Positions 15,910 through 24,130 of a stretch of DNA of 58,805 bases are shown here, piece by piece; within the stretch, counting starts at the first letter, position 1, and each line of letters starts with the position of its first letter. Location of the stretch: NCBI GenBank assembly GCA_025964895.1, contig JAOPXY010000100.1, forward strand, positions 1-58,805. Reading direction: 5' to 3'. The translations under genes were made by a program, and so were the position numbers. The notes below the pieces were generated by a model. That model was not told the origin of the DNA and ran no database searches. It saw only the letters and a list, made by a program, of their open reading frames with translations. Origin of the DNA: Aeromicrobium sp. Lineage in GTDB: Bacteria; Actinomycetota; Actinomycetes; Propionibacteriales; Nocardioidaceae.

Positions 15910-16737
15910 ATGCTGATCCTCGCCGCGACCCCCATCGGGCAGGTCGCCGACGCCAGCGGCCGCCTGGCCGAGGCGCTCGCGACCGCAGACGTGGTCGCCG
16001 CGGAGGACACGCGCCGGCTCAAGCGGCTCGCGTCCGAGCTGGGCGTCGAGATCGGCGGCCGGATCGTGTCGTACTTCGAGGGCAACGAGGAGCGCCGCAC
16101 GCCCGAGCTGGCCGCGTTCCTCGCCGACGGCCTGACGATCGTCCTGGTGACCGACGCCGGCATGCCGAGCGTGTCCGACCCGGGCTACCGGCTCGTCGTC
16201 GCGGCGATCGAGGCCGACATCAAGGTGACCTCGATCCCGGGGCCGTCCGCCGTGCTCACCGCCCTGGCCGTCTCGGGCCTCCCGGTCGACCGGTTCTGCT
16301 TCGAGGGCTTCCTGCCCCGCAAGGCCGGCGAGCGGACGACGATCCTGACCGAGCTGGCGGCCGAGCGCCGCACCATGGTGTTCTTCGAGTCGCCCCACCG
16401 CACCGAGGCCTCGCTGCGCGCGATGGCCGACGTCTGGGGCGCCGACCGTCCCGCCGCGGTGTGCCGCGAGCTGACCAAGACGTACGAGGAGGTCGCCCGC
16501 GGCGGGCTGGGCGAGCTCGTCGAGTGGGCGGCGAACCAGGAGCAGGGCGTGCGCGGCGAGGTCACGATCGTCGTCGCCGGCGCCACGGCCGAGCGTCGCA
16601 CGTACGCGCCGAACGACCTCAGGGCGCTCGTCGCGGCGCGCCAGGGCGACGGCCTGAGCCGAAAGGACGCGATCGAGCAGGTGGCGGGGGAGACCGGCGT
16701 CCGCAAGAAGGACGTCTACGACGCCGCGCACTCGTGA
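15910..16737 (+). CDS. rsmI: 16S rRNA (cytidine(1402)-2'-O)-methyltransferase
   Basis: A 275-residue SAM-dependent enzyme of the tetrapyrrole-methylase fold that methylates C1402 in the ribosomal P site. Landmarks: LILAATPIGQVADASGRLAE, DVVAAEDTRRLKRL, VLVTDAGMPSVSDPGYRLV, ITSIPGPSAVLTAL-type (here VTSIPGPSAVLTALAVSG), FEGFLPRK, TMVFFESPHR and CRELTKTYEE. ATG 15910 aligns with the family N-terminus; the frame extends upstream into the palindromic repeat and should not be used. metG follows 33 nt downstream from its own promoter. Confidence 0.95.
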   Translation: MLILAATPIGQVADASGRLAEALATADVVAAEDTRRLKRLASELGVEIGGRIVSYFEGNEERRTPELAAFLADGLTIVLVTDAGMPSVSDPGYRLVVAAIEADIKVTSIPGPSAVLTALAVSGLPVDRFCFEGFLPRKAGERTTILTELAAERRTMVFFESPHRTEASLRAMADVWGADRPAAVCRELTKTYEEVARGGLGELVEWAANQEQGVRGEVTIVVAGATAERRTYAPNDLRALVAARQGDGLSRKDAIEQVAGETGVRKKDVYDAAHS

Positions 16738-16757
16738 GACGCCCCATGCACGCCCAC

Positions 16758-16763
16758 TAGGAT
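16758..16763 (+). promoter_or_regulatory. -10 box giving leaderless metG transcript
   Basis: TAGGAT lies 7 nt before GTG 16771, and no Shine-Dalgarno is present. This is the spacing expected if transcription starts at or next to the first base of the start codon. Confidence 0.6.
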
Positions 16764-16770
16764 TGGGCGC

Positions 16771-18369
16771 GTGTCCGCCGAAACGTTCTACGTCACCACG
16801 CCCATCTACTACGTCAACGATGCGCCCCACATCGGGCACGGCTACACGACCGTCATGGGCGACATCATCACCAGGTGGCACCGGCAGCGCGGCGAGAAGG
16901 TCTGGTACACGACCGGCACCGACGAGCACGGCGAGAAGGTCCTCCGCAAGGCGCAGGCCAACGGCGTCACGCCGCAGGAGTGGGTCGACAAGCTCGTCGA
17001 GGAGGAGTGGCGCCCGCTGCTGAGGACGATCGACGCGGCCAACGACGACTTCACCCGCACGACGGACCTGCGCCACCTCGAGGGCGCGCAGGCGTTCTGG
17101 ACCGCCCTCAACGAGCGCGGCGCGGTCTACCAGGGCTCGTTCACGGGCTGGTACAGCGTCGGCAGCGAGGAGTTCGTCGGTGACGACGACGTCGTCGACG
17201 GCGAGGGCGACGACGAGGGCATCAAGGTCTCCAAGCTCGACGGCAGTCGGGTCGAGCTGATCTCCGAGGACAACTACTTCTTCCGGCTCAGCGACTACCA
17301 GCAGAAGCTGCTCGACTTCTACGAGGCCAACCCGACGTTCATCCAGCCCGAGTCGGCCCGCAACGAGGTCATCTCGTTCGTGAGCCGCGGCCTGCGCGAC
17401 CTGTCGATCTCGCGGTCGACGTTCGACTGGGGCATCCCGGTCCCGTGGGACGCCGACCACATCTTCTACGTCTGGATCGAGGCGCTGCTGAGCTACGCGA
17501 CGTCGGTCGGCTACGGCAGCGACCGCGAGCGGTTCGACGAGGTGTGGCCGGCCAGCATCCACCTGGTCGGCAAGGACATCGCGCGCTTCCACGCCGTCAT
17601 CTGGCCCGCGATGCTGATGGCCGCGGGGGAGCACGTCCCGCACCGCGTCTTCGCCCACGGCTGGCTGCTGGTCGGCGGGCAGAAGATGAGCAAGTCCAAG
17701 GCCAACGGCATCCGGCCCGACGAGCTCGTCGACACGTTCGGCTCGGACGCCTACCGCTACTACTTCGCCCGCGCCCTGACGTTCGGCAGCGACGGCTCGA
17801 TCTCGTGGGAGGACATCAACGCGCGCTACCACGCCGAGCTCGCCAACGGCTTCGGCAACCTGGCATCGCGGGTCGCCGCGATGATCGGCAAGTACTTCGG
17901 CGGGACGCTGCCGGCATCCGGCGAGCACACCGACGCCGAGCTGACGGTCGTCGACACGGTCGTCGACGCGGTCCGCGACGCCGACGCCGCGATCGAGGCG
18001 GTCGCCCCGCAGGACGCGCTCGCGGCCATCTGGCGCATCGTGGACGAGCTCAACGGCTACATCACGAGCCAGGAGCCCTGGAAGGTCGCGAAAACGGCGG
18101 CATCGGGGGAGGGCAACGCCGGTGACCGCCTCGCCACGATCCTCAACACGACGGCCGAGGGCCTGCGCGTCCTGGCCGTCGTGCTGAACCCGGTCATGCC
18201 CAAGGCGTCCGCGGTGCTGTGGGAGTCGCTCGGGGCCGAGGCCGCCTTGGGCGCGCTCGCCGACCAGCGCATCGACGCCGTCGCGGCGTGGGGCCAGCTG
18301 CCGGCCGGCACCACGGTCACCAAGCCCGCGTCGCTGTTCCCCCGCATCGAGACCGCTCCCACCGCATGA
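16771..18369 (+). CDS. metG: Methionyl-tRNA synthetase
   Basis: A 532-residue class I aminoacyl-tRNA synthetase. It has the HIGH signature at residues 20-23 (PIYYVNDAPHIGHGYTT) and KMSKS at 305-309. The anticodon-binding helical domain follows (SQEPWKVAKT, RVLAVVLNPVMPKASAVLWE). There is no C-terminal tRNA-binding dimer domain, matching the short actinobacterial form of about 520 residues. GTG 16771 is the family-conserved start and appears leaderless. The stop overlaps the TatD start (ATGA). Confidence 0.97.
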   Translation: MSAETFYVTTPIYYVNDAPHIGHGYTTVMGDIITRWHRQRGEKVWYTTGTDEHGEKVLRKAQANGVTPQEWVDKLVEEEWRPLLRTIDAANDDFTRTTDLRHLEGAQAFWTALNERGAVYQGSFTGWYSVGSEEFVGDDDVVDGEGDDEGIKVSKLDGSRVELISEDNYFFRLSDYQQKLLDFYEANPTFIQPESARNEVISFVSRGLRDLSISRSTFDWGIPVPWDADHIFYVWIEALLSYATSVGYGSDRERFDEVWPASIHLVGKDIARFHAVIWPAMLMAAGEHVPHRVFAHGWLLVGGQKMSKSKANGIRPDELVDTFGSDAYRYYFARALTFGSDGSISWEDINARYHAELANGFGNLASRVAAMIGKYFGGTLPASGEHTDAELTVVDTVVDAVRDADAAIEAVAPQDALAAIWRIVDELNGYITSQEPWKVAKTAASGEGNAGDRLATILNTTAEGLRVLAVVLNPVMPKASAVLWESLGAEAALGALADQRIDAVAAWGQLPAGTTVTKPASLFPRIETAPTA

Positions 18370-19253
18370 CGTGGACCGACGGGTGGCCGGCGACGCCTGA
18401 CGCGCTGCCGTCGCCGGTCGTCGACAACCACTGCCACCTCGACCACCGGGCGTACAGCAAGGCCAGCTCCGACGGGCAGAGCGAGGGCGGCCTGTTGATC
18501 CCCGTCGACGAGGCGCTCGACCGGGCGGCCGCCGTCAACGTGACGCGTATCGTGCAGGTCGGGTGCGATCTCGAGGGCTCTCGGTGGGCGGTCGAGACCG
18601 CGGCGGCGTACGACTCGGTGGTGGCGGCGGTCGCCCTGCACCCCAACGAGGCGCCGCTGCTCGCGGCGGCCGGCGAGCTCGACGCGGCGCTCGCCGAGAT
18701 CGACCGGCTTGCCGGCAGCGGCGACCACGTCCGTGCGGTGGGCGAGACCGGGCTCGACTACTTCCGCACCGGCGAGGACGGCCGCGAGGCTCAGCACGCG
18801 TCCTTCCGCGAGCACGTCCGGATCGCGAAGCGGCACGACAAGACGCTCGTGATCCACGACCGTGACGCGCACGACGACGTCCTCGCGGTGATCGACGACG
18901 AGGGTGCCCCCGACCGGTGGGTCATGCACTGCTTCTCCGGCAATGCGGACTTCGCGCGGGCCTGCGTCGAGCGCGGCGCCCACCTGTCGTTCGCCGGCAC
19001 CGTGACGTTCAAGAACGCCGAGAACCTGCGCGAAGCGCTCCGGGTGACACCGACCGACCGTATTCTGGTCGAGACCGATGCGCCGTTCCTCACACCGGTG
19101 CCGCATCGCGGGCAGCCGAACGCGTCGTTCCTGATCCCGCTCACCGTGCGGTTCATGGCTGAAATGGCAGGGTTGTCGGTCGAGGACCTGTGTCGGGCGA
19201 TCGACGAGAACACGGACCGGGCGTTCGGTGGCGCCTGGGCGCAACGGATTTGA
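18366..19253 (+). CDS. TatD-family metal-dependent hydrolase
   Basis: A 295-residue TIM-barrel hydrolase. Metal ligands are visible in VVDNHCHLD (HxH), AVGETGLDYFR (Glu), LVIHDRDAHDD (His), MHCFSG (His) and VETDAPFLTP (Asp). TatD proteins have 3'-5' exonuclease or D-aminoacyl-tRNA-related activities. The substrate in this organism is not deducible. It is coupled to metG by a 4-nt overlap and followed by the resuscitation-factor gene, the usual actinobacterial order. Confidence 0.93.
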   Translation: MTWTDGWPATPDALPSPVVDNHCHLDHRAYSKASSDGQSEGGLLIPVDEALDRAAAVNVTRIVQVGCDLEGSRWAVETAAAYDSVVAAVALHPNEAPLLAAAGELDAALAEIDRLAGSGDHVRAVGETGLDYFRTGEDGREAQHASFREHVRIAKRHDKTLVIHDRDAHDDVLAVIDDEGAPDRWVMHCFSGNADFARACVERGAHLSFAGTVTFKNAENLREALRVTPTDRILVETDAPFLTPVPHRGQPNASFLIPLTVRFMAEMAGLSVEDLCRAIDENTDRAFGGAWAQRI

Positions 19254-19277
19254 CGGAAGGAGCGGCGTCGCTATGGT
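19250..19277 (+). promoter_or_regulatory. Promoter of the resuscitation-promoting factor gene
   Basis: TTGACG (19250-19255) and TATGGT (19272-19277) are separated by 16 bp, overlapping the end of the TatD gene. A start site around 19284 would leave a 30-nt leader ending in GAGGA before GTG 19315. This argues against the upstream ATG 19273 as the translation start. Confidence 0.6.
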
Positions 19278-19314
19278 GGAAAGTCGGCCCAGTCATCGAC
19301 TTCCGAGGAATGCA

Positions 19315-20439
19315 GTGCCCCCACAGAAGAACAGCAGGACCGCGGGACATCGCGCCAAGCGGCGTCAGCGTAAGTCCTTCCCGATCCTCGCGCTGAATCT
19401 CGCCATCGTCATGGTGCTCGCGGGAGGCACCGCCGCCTACGGCGCGTTGAGCCAGACCGTGACCCTCACCGTCGACGGTCGCAGCGACACCGTCCGCACG
19501 TTCGGCGGCACCGTGGGCGACGTCCTCGCCGATCACGGTGTCGAGGTCCGCTCGATCGACCGGCTCAACCACGCCGCGACCAGCGCCGTCTCCGAGGTGG
19601 AGACGATCGACGTCGCGTACGGCAAGCCCGTCACCCTCACGGTCGACGGAGCGGTCTCCGAGCACGTGGTGTTCGAGCGCACGGTCGGCAGCGCCCTGAC
19701 CGAGCTCGGCATCGCACCCGTCGACGGCTCGTTCGTGTCGGCGAAGTCGTCGGCCGCGGTCCCGCGCGGCGGCATGACCCTGGTCGTCAGCACGCCCAAG
19801 ACCGTCACGGTCGTCGCGGACGGTCAGAAGAAGACGCTCACGACGACCGAGCCCACGGTCGCCGAGGTACTCGACGAGGCAGGCGTCGCGGTCGACGCCG
19901 ACGACGAGGTCAAGCCCGCGGCGGACGCGTTCGTCACCGCCGCCGACAAGCTCCGCGTCGTCCGCATCGAGAAGGTCGACAAGACCGAGACGGTCAAGGT
20001 CGATCACGAGACCGAGGTCAAGGAGGATCCCGAGGCGCTCGTCGGCGAGACCGAGGTCGTCAAGGACGGCAAGAACGGCACGAACCGGGAGCACGTCACG
20101 CTGGTCTACGCCGACGGCAAGCTGCGCGAGCGGGTCGTCCGTGCGTCCGAGCCGGTCAGCAGGCCGGTCACCGAGGTCGTGACCCGTGGCACGAGCCGCA
20201 CGCCCCCCGACAGCGTCTGGGACAAGATCGCCCGGTGCGAGTCCGGTGGCAACTGGTCGATCAACACCGGCAACGGCTACTACGGCGGGCTGCAGTTCAG
20301 CGCCGCGACGTGGAAGAGCGTCGGTGGGCCGGGGCTCCCGCACGAGAACAGCCGCGAGGTCCAGATCAAGTACGCCAAGATCCTGCAGGCCCGCTCGGGC
20401 TGGGGTCAGTGGGGCTGCGCCGGGGCGAGGTTCGACTGA
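19315..20439 (+). CDS. RpfB-like resuscitation-promoting factor (DUF348, G5, transglycosylase domains)
   Basis: A 374-residue exported muralytic protein. After a basic N-terminus and a membrane/signal segment ([17 protein letters not shown]) come three DUF348 repeats (starting [48 protein letters not shown]). A G5-like region follows ([20 protein letters not shown]), then the C-terminal Rpf catalytic domain [20 protein letters not shown] with GYYGGLQFS and the last cysteine in WGCAGARFD. The catalytic Glu is in ARCESGG. RpfB proteins cleave peptidoglycan and aid regrowth from dormancy. GTG 19315, with GAGGA 5 nt upstream, is preferred. The position before rsmA is typical. Confidence 0.93.
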   Translation: MPPQKNSRTAGHRAKRRQRKSFPILALNLAIVMVLAGGTAAYGALSQTVTLTVDGRSDTVRTFGGTVGDVLADHGVEVRSIDRLNHAATSAVSEVETIDVAYGKPVTLTVDGAVSEHVVFERTVGSALTELGIAPVDGSFVSAKSSAAVPRGGMTLVVSTPKTVTVVADGQKKTLTTTEPTVAEVLDEAGVAVDADDEVKPAADAFVTAADKLRVVRIEKVDKTETVKVDHETEVKEDPEALVGETEVVKDGKNGTNREHVTLVYADGKLRERVVRASEPVSRPVTEVVTRGTSRTPPDSVWDKIARCESGGNWSINTGNGYYGGLQFSAATWKSVGGPGLPHENSREVQIKYAKILQARSGWGQWGCAGARFD

Positions 20440-21299
20440 CGCCCGGCCTCCCCCCGACACCTGCCAGGCTGCTCGGGGCCGCTGACGTCCGACGCCTGGC
20501 CGAGTCGTGCGGGATCCGTCCCACGAAGCAGCGCGGGCAGAACTTCGTCCACGACGCCAACACCGTCCGACGCATCGTCAAGGCGTCCGGCATCACGCCG
20601 GACGACGTCGTGGTCGAGATCGGGCCCGGCCTGGGCTCGCTGACCCTGGGGCTGCTCGAGGTCGCGGCGCACGTCACGGCGGTCGAGATCGACGAGGTGC
20701 TGGCGGGCCAGCTGCCGCAGACGATCGCCGAGTACGCGCCGGACCACGCCGGATCGTTCGAGCTCGTCGTCGCCGACGCCATGAAGGTCACCGAGCTGCC
20801 CGGCCCCGAGCCGACGGCGCTGGTGGCCAATCTGCCCTACAACGTGTCGGTGCCGGTGCTGCTGACGTTCTTCGAGCGGTTCGCGTCGATTCGCACGGGC
20901 CTGGTCATGGTGCAGGCCGAGGTCGCACACCGGCTCGCCGCCGGCCCCGGGTCGAAGACCTACGGCATCCCCAGCGTCAAGGCCGCCTGGTACGCCGACA
21001 TGAGGCTCGCCGGCTCGGTCGGGCGCAACGTCTTCTGGCCCATGCCCAACGTCGAGTCGTCGCTCGTGGCGTGGACGCGGCGCGAGCCGCCCGGCGACGA
21101 GGCCCTGCGGCAGCGGACGTTCGCGGTCGCCGACGCGGCCTTCGCGCAGCGCCGCAAGACGATGCGGGCGGCGCTGGCGACGCTGGCCGGCTCCGGTGCC
21201 CTGGCCGAGGAGGCGCTGACTGCCGCGGGCATCTCACCGCAGGCGCGCGGCGAGCAGCTCACGGTCGAGGAGTTCGCCCGCCTCGCCACGCAGCTCTGA
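20409..21299 (+). CDS. rsmA: 16S rRNA (adenine(1518)-N6/adenine(1519)-N6)-dimethyltransferase
   Basis: A Rossmann-fold dimethyltransferase (KsgA). Landmarks: [36 protein letters not shown] (SAM motif I), [33 protein letters not shown] (catalytic NLPY) and [16 protein letters not shown]. The C-terminal helical domain ends with [18 protein letters not shown]. The start is uncertain. GTG 20409 is the nearest conventional codon and overlaps the Rpf gene by 31 nt. CTG 20436, with GGCGAGG 5 nt upstream and a CTGA overlap with the Rpf stop, is better placed and may be the real start (287 residues). Confidence 0.93.
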   Translation: MGLRRGEVRLTPGLPPTPARLLGAADVRRLAESCGIRPTKQRGQNFVHDANTVRRIVKASGITPDDVVVEIGPGLGSLTLGLLEVAAHVTAVEIDEVLAGQLPQTIAEYAPDHAGSFELVVADAMKVTELPGPEPTALVANLPYNVSVPVLLTFFERFASIRTGLVMVQAEVAHRLAAGPGSKTYGIPSVKAAWYADMRLAGSVGRNVFWPMPNVESSLVAWTRREPPGDEALRQRTFAVADAAFAQRRKTMRAALATLAGSGALAEEALTAAGISPQARGEQLTVEEFARLATQL

Positions 21300-21313
21300 C
21301 CAGGGGCGACGGC

Positions 21314-22021
21314 TCAGGCCGCGGCGGGTTCCGGTTCTGCCGCGTGCTTCGCGTGGACGGCGCCGAGCACCGTGACGACGAGGGTGATGCCGCCGCTCAG
21401 CACGAGCCCCGCGCCGAGCTCCCACCGAAGAAGCGCGGCACCCGCGGCCGCGCCGGCCAGGATCAGCAGCACCGCCGAGAAGCGCCGCAGGCTGTGGCCC
21501 GTGCCCTTGCCGCTGCCCAGCACCGAGTCGGCAGCTAGTCCCGTGATGGTCGACGTGACGACGACGGTCGTGACGTCCTTGACCGCGATGAACCGTGCGG
21601 TCGCGGCCTGGACGCCCATCGCCGCTCCGAGCACGGTCGTGATGCTCAGGGCGACCGGCTCGGTGAAGTCGTCCAGGGCGAACAGGACGCCGGCGACGAC
21701 CAGCATCGTGAGGGCGACGAGCCCGAACAGCACCGTCGTGCGGCGCGTCCAGCCCGGTCCGGCGACCCGCAGCACGCGTCCGCCGAGGGCGGCGCCGGCC
21801 ATGAAGCCGGCGAGTGCCAGCACGGGGCCGAGGACCGGGAGGTCGTCGGCGCCGGTGAGCGCCATGCCCAGGATCACGACGTTGCCGGTCATGTTGCCCG
21901 TGAAGACCCGGTCGAGGCCGAGGTAGCCGACCGCGTCGATGACACCGGTCGAGAACGTGAGGGCGAGCATCAGCGAAAGGTGGAATCCGTCGCGGGGGAC
22001 GGCAGCAAGTCGGCGGATCAC
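21314..22021 (-). CDS. YoaK/DUF1275-family membrane protein
   Basis: A 235-residue protein with about six transmembrane segments. The N-terminal ALTFSTGVIDAVGYLGLDRV, then FTGNMTGNVVILGMAL, is the DUF1275 signature. AVALSITTVLGAAMGVQAAT, then ARFIAVKDVTTVVVTSTITG, is the second conserved half. GTG 22021 fits the usual family N-terminus (IRRLAAVPRDGF); no clear Shine-Dalgarno is visible. It is convergent with rsmA and divergent from the amidase gene. The function of the family is not established. Confidence 0.85.
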   Translation of the reverse strand: MIRRLAAVPRDGFHLSLMLALTFSTGVIDAVGYLGLDRVFTGNMTGNVVILGMALTGADDLPVLGPVLALAGFMAGAALGGRVLRVAGPGWTRRTTVLFGLVALTMLVVAGVLFALDDFTEPVALSITTVLGAAMGVQAATARFIAVKDVTTVVVTSTITGLAADSVLGSGKGTGHSLRRFSAVLLILAGAAAGAALLRWELGAGLVLSGGITLVVTVLGAVHAKHAAEPEPAAA

Positions 22022-22080
22022 CCCATGATTGTGGATGGAACGCCGAGGCGGTGTGCCACCGGGGCGACCTGGGTGCCGTC

Positions 22081-22086
22081 TACGCT
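22081..22086 (+). promoter_or_regulatory. -10 box of the amidase leader transcript
   Basis: TACGCT lies 6 nt before ATG 22093. A leaderless transcript would begin at the 8-codon ORF that overlaps the amidase start. Confidence 0.45.
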
Positions 22087-22092
22087 GGCCGC

Positions 22093-22119
22093 ATGCCCCA
22101 GCCAGCGGACGCGGGATGA
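22093..22119 (+). CDS. Possible 8-residue leader peptide coupled to the amidase gene
   Basis: ATG 22093 opens MPQPADAG and ends at a TGA (22117-22119) that overlaps the amidase ATG 22116 (ATGA). The -10-like TACGCT sits 6 nt upstream, and the amidase itself lacks a good Shine-Dalgarno. A leaderless mini-ORF that delivers ribosomes to the amidase start is a plausible reading. It has no homology support, and so short an ORF could occur by chance. Confidence 0.4.
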   Translation: MPQPADAG

Positions 22120-23270
22120 TCATCCCCGTCGTCGACCGCCGCACGTGGCGAGTCGTCGGCAACCCGCTCGTCGTCGCGACGGGGCGCGGTGTCCTCGACG
22201 GTGAGACCGTCGCGGTCAAGGATCTGTTCGCCGTCGCGGGCCACCGGATCGGCGCCGGCAATCCGACCTGGCTGCAGCACTCGGCGACCGAGTCGCGGCA
22301 CGCCGAGGCCGTCGGGAGGCTGCTCGATGCGGGCGCGGGCGTCGTGGGCATCGCGCGCACCGACGAGTTCGCGTACAGCCTCGCGGGCACCAACGCGCAC
22401 CACGGCGCGCCACCCAACCTGCGCGCCCCGGGGCGCATCCCGGGCGGCTCCAGCTCGGGATCGGCGACCGCCGTCGCGACGGGCCAAGTCACGATCGGGC
22501 TCGGCACCGACACCGGCGGCTCGATCCGGGTGCCGGCGGCCTACCAGGGCCTGTGGGGGATCCGGACGACGCACGGGGCGGTGTCGGTTGACGGGCTGCT
22601 GCCGCTCGCGCCGTCCTTCGACACGGTCGGCTGGCTCACGAAGGCCCCAGGGCTGCTGGCCGCAGTCGGCGACGTGCTGCTGCCGCCCGACACCTTCTTG
22701 CCCGGTGATCTCGTGACGGCTCCGGCCCTCACCGCCCTCGCGGATGCGGACGTCGCGGAGGCCGTGGCGCGGGCCGCCGCCAGGTCGGGAGCCACGCAGA
22801 TCGACTGGCCGCTGGCCGCCCTGCCCGACTGGCTCGGTGCCCTGCAGGCCCTGCAGGCGTTCGAGGCGTGGCGAGTGCACGGCGCGTGGCTCGCGGCGCG
22901 GATGGACAGCCTCGGGCCCGACGTGCGGTCCAGGTTCGAGCGCGCCGCGTCGCAGCCGCCCGAGGTCGGCGCCGCGGCCGCCGAGGAGACGCAGCGAGCG
23001 CGGGCCGCGATCCGTGGGCTGCTGGGAGATCGTGTGCTCCTACTGCCGTCGGCGTCGTCGGTGCCTCCACCGATCGGAGATCCCGCGGCGCTCGACGCGG
23101 TGCGCCAGGCCACGATGCAGCTGACCTGCCTCGCGGGCCTGGGCGGGCTCCCCGCCGTCAGCATCCCGGTGCAGACGACCGACGGCCTCCCTGCGGGCGC
23201 GTGCCTCGTCGGCCCAGCCGGCTCGGACCGTGCGCTGATCGAGCTCGCGGGGAGCCTGCCCCAGATTTAA
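22116..23270 (+). CDS. Amidase-signature family hydrolase
   Basis: A 384-residue serine amidase. The catalytic triad is visible: Lys in VAVKDLFAVAG, cis-Ser in the PGGSSSGSATAVATG loop, and the nucleophile Ser in GTDTGGSIRVPAAYQGLWGI. The family includes Glu-tRNA amidotransferase A subunits, allophanate hydrolases and many amide hydrolases; the substrate is not evident from motifs. It begins the purine/allantoin island, 57 nt upstream of uraD. It may therefore act on a late ureide intermediate such as oxalurate or ureidoglycolate, but that is inference only. ATG 22116 is the only good start in frame and overlaps the leader ORF stop. Confidence 0.88.
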   Translation: MIIPVVDRRTWRVVGNPLVVATGRGVLDGETVAVKDLFAVAGHRIGAGNPTWLQHSATESRHAEAVGRLLDAGAGVVGIARTDEFAYSLAGTNAHHGAPPNLRAPGRIPGGSSSGSATAVATGQVTIGLGTDTGGSIRVPAAYQGLWGIRTTHGAVSVDGLLPLAPSFDTVGWLTKAPGLLAAVGDVLLPPDTFLPGDLVTAPALTALADADVAEAVARAAARSGATQIDWPLAALPDWLGALQALQAFEAWRVHGAWLAARMDSLGPDVRSRFERAASQPPEVGAAAAEETQRARAAIRGLLGDRVLLLPSASSVPPPIGDPAALDAVRQATMQLTCLAGLGGLPAVSIPVQTTDGLPAGACLVGPAGSDRALIELAGSLPQI

Positions 23271-23277
23271 CCCCCGT

Positions 23278-23320
23278 GAAACTCGCGTGCCGTTTCGCGT
23301 GTCATCTGCGGCCGTACGTT
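23278..23320 (+). promoter_or_regulatory. uraD promoter with GAAAC-N9-GTTTC inverted repeat
   Basis: GAAAC (23278-23282) and GTTTC (23292-23296) are inverted with a 9-bp gap. A second GTTTC (23318-23322) overlaps TACGTT (23315-23320), a -10 box exactly 7 nt before GTG 23328. The gene would be transcribed leaderless, and the repeat is a candidate operator for the catabolic operon. Confidence 0.5.
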
Positions 23321-23327
23321 TCGTGAC

Positions 23328-23819
23328 GTGGACCTTGACTCGTTCAACCTGCTCCCGCCGGACGCGGCTGCCGAGCTCGTGCGTCCGTGCGCCGATGTGC
23401 CGACCTGGATCGCCGACGTGGTCGCCGGCCGGCCGTACGACGACGTCGACAGCCTCCTGACGTTCGCCGAGGCCGCGGCCGCGGCGTGGGGCGATGCCGA
23501 GATCGACGCGGCTCTCGCGCACCACCCACGGATAGGGGAGCGTCCCGCCGGCGACGCTGCCGAGGCGCGGCTGTCACGGGCCGAGCAGTCCGGGCTCGAC
23601 GGCCACGGGCACGAGCAGGCGCTCGCCCACGGCAACCGCGCCTACGAGGAGACGTTCGGCCGGATCTTCCTCATCCGGGCGGCCGGACGCTCCGCGACCG
23701 AGGTGCTCGATCAGCTCACGCGGCGACTCGACAACGACCCGGTCACCGAGACCGCCGTCGTCGCCGGCCAGCTCCGCGAGATCGCGCTGCTGCGACTCGA
23801 AGGGATCCTCACCGCATGA
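23328..23819 (+). CDS. uraD: 2-oxo-4-hydroxy-4-carboxy-5-ureidoimidazoline (OHCU) decarboxylase
   Basis: A 163-residue helical enzyme of urate breakdown that decarboxylates OHCU to S-allantoin. The conserved HPRIGERP (catalytic His), SRAEQSGLD and the run NRAYEETFGRIFLIRAAGRS are clear. It stands first in a run of overlapping genes: HIU hydrolase follows with an ATGA overlap and urate oxidase next. All three post-xanthine steps to S-allantoin are therefore encoded together. GTG 23328 has no Shine-Dalgarno, but a -10 box 7 nt upstream indicates leaderless expression. Confidence 0.93.
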   Translation: MDLDSFNLLPPDAAAELVRPCADVPTWIADVVAGRPYDDVDSLLTFAEAAAAAWGDAEIDAALAHHPRIGERPAGDAAEARLSRAEQSGLDGHGHEQALAHGNRAYEETFGRIFLIRAAGRSATEVLDQLTRRLDNDPVTETAVVAGQLREIALLRLEGILTA

Positions 23820-24130
23820 CCACCGTCTCCACCCATGTGCTCGACTCCGCGCTCGGGCTGCCCGCCGCCGGCCTGGACGTCGTCCTGGCCGGCGCGGACG
23901 GCATCTTCCTGGCCGCCGCGACGACCGACGACGACGGCCGCATCGTCTGGGGGCACGACCTGGATCCCGGGCCGGCCGTCCTGACGTTCGCGACGGGGGA
24001 GTGGTTCGGCGCCGGTGAGCGGGCGACGTTCTTCCCGTCCGTCACGCTGACGGTCGAGCTGTCCGGGGAGCACGCGCACGTCGCGCTGCTGCTCGGCCCG
24101 TACTCCTACACGACGTACAAGGGGTCGTGA
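23816..24130 (+). CDS. uraH: 5-hydroxyisourate hydrolase (transthyretin-like)
   Basis: A 104-residue transthyretin-related protein that opens the ring of 5-hydroxyisourate. The N-terminal STHVLDSALGLPAAGL carries the active-site His. DDDGRIVWG has the conserved Arg, HAHVALLLGPYSYTTYKGS has the second His. The C-terminus has YKGS where most members have YRGS, a conservative change. It overlaps uraD (ATGA) and almost abuts urate oxidase. Confidence 0.93.
   Translation: MTTVSTHVLDSALGLPAAGLDVVLAGADGIFLAAATTDDDGRIVWGHDLDPGPAVLTFATGEWFGAGERATFFPSVTLTVELSGEHAHVALLLGPYSYTTYKGS

Noticed and set aside
19273-19314. ATG 19273 as start of the resuscitation-promoting factor
   Set aside because: The ATG lies within the likely -10 box TATGGT, so it would not be transcribed. 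GTG 19315 has a well-spaced GAGGA.
24127-24129. GTG 24127 as urate oxidase start
   Set aside because: It is only 2 nt from the AAGGGG Shine-Dalgarno. ATG 24130, one codon later, has proper spacing and gives the normal protein.
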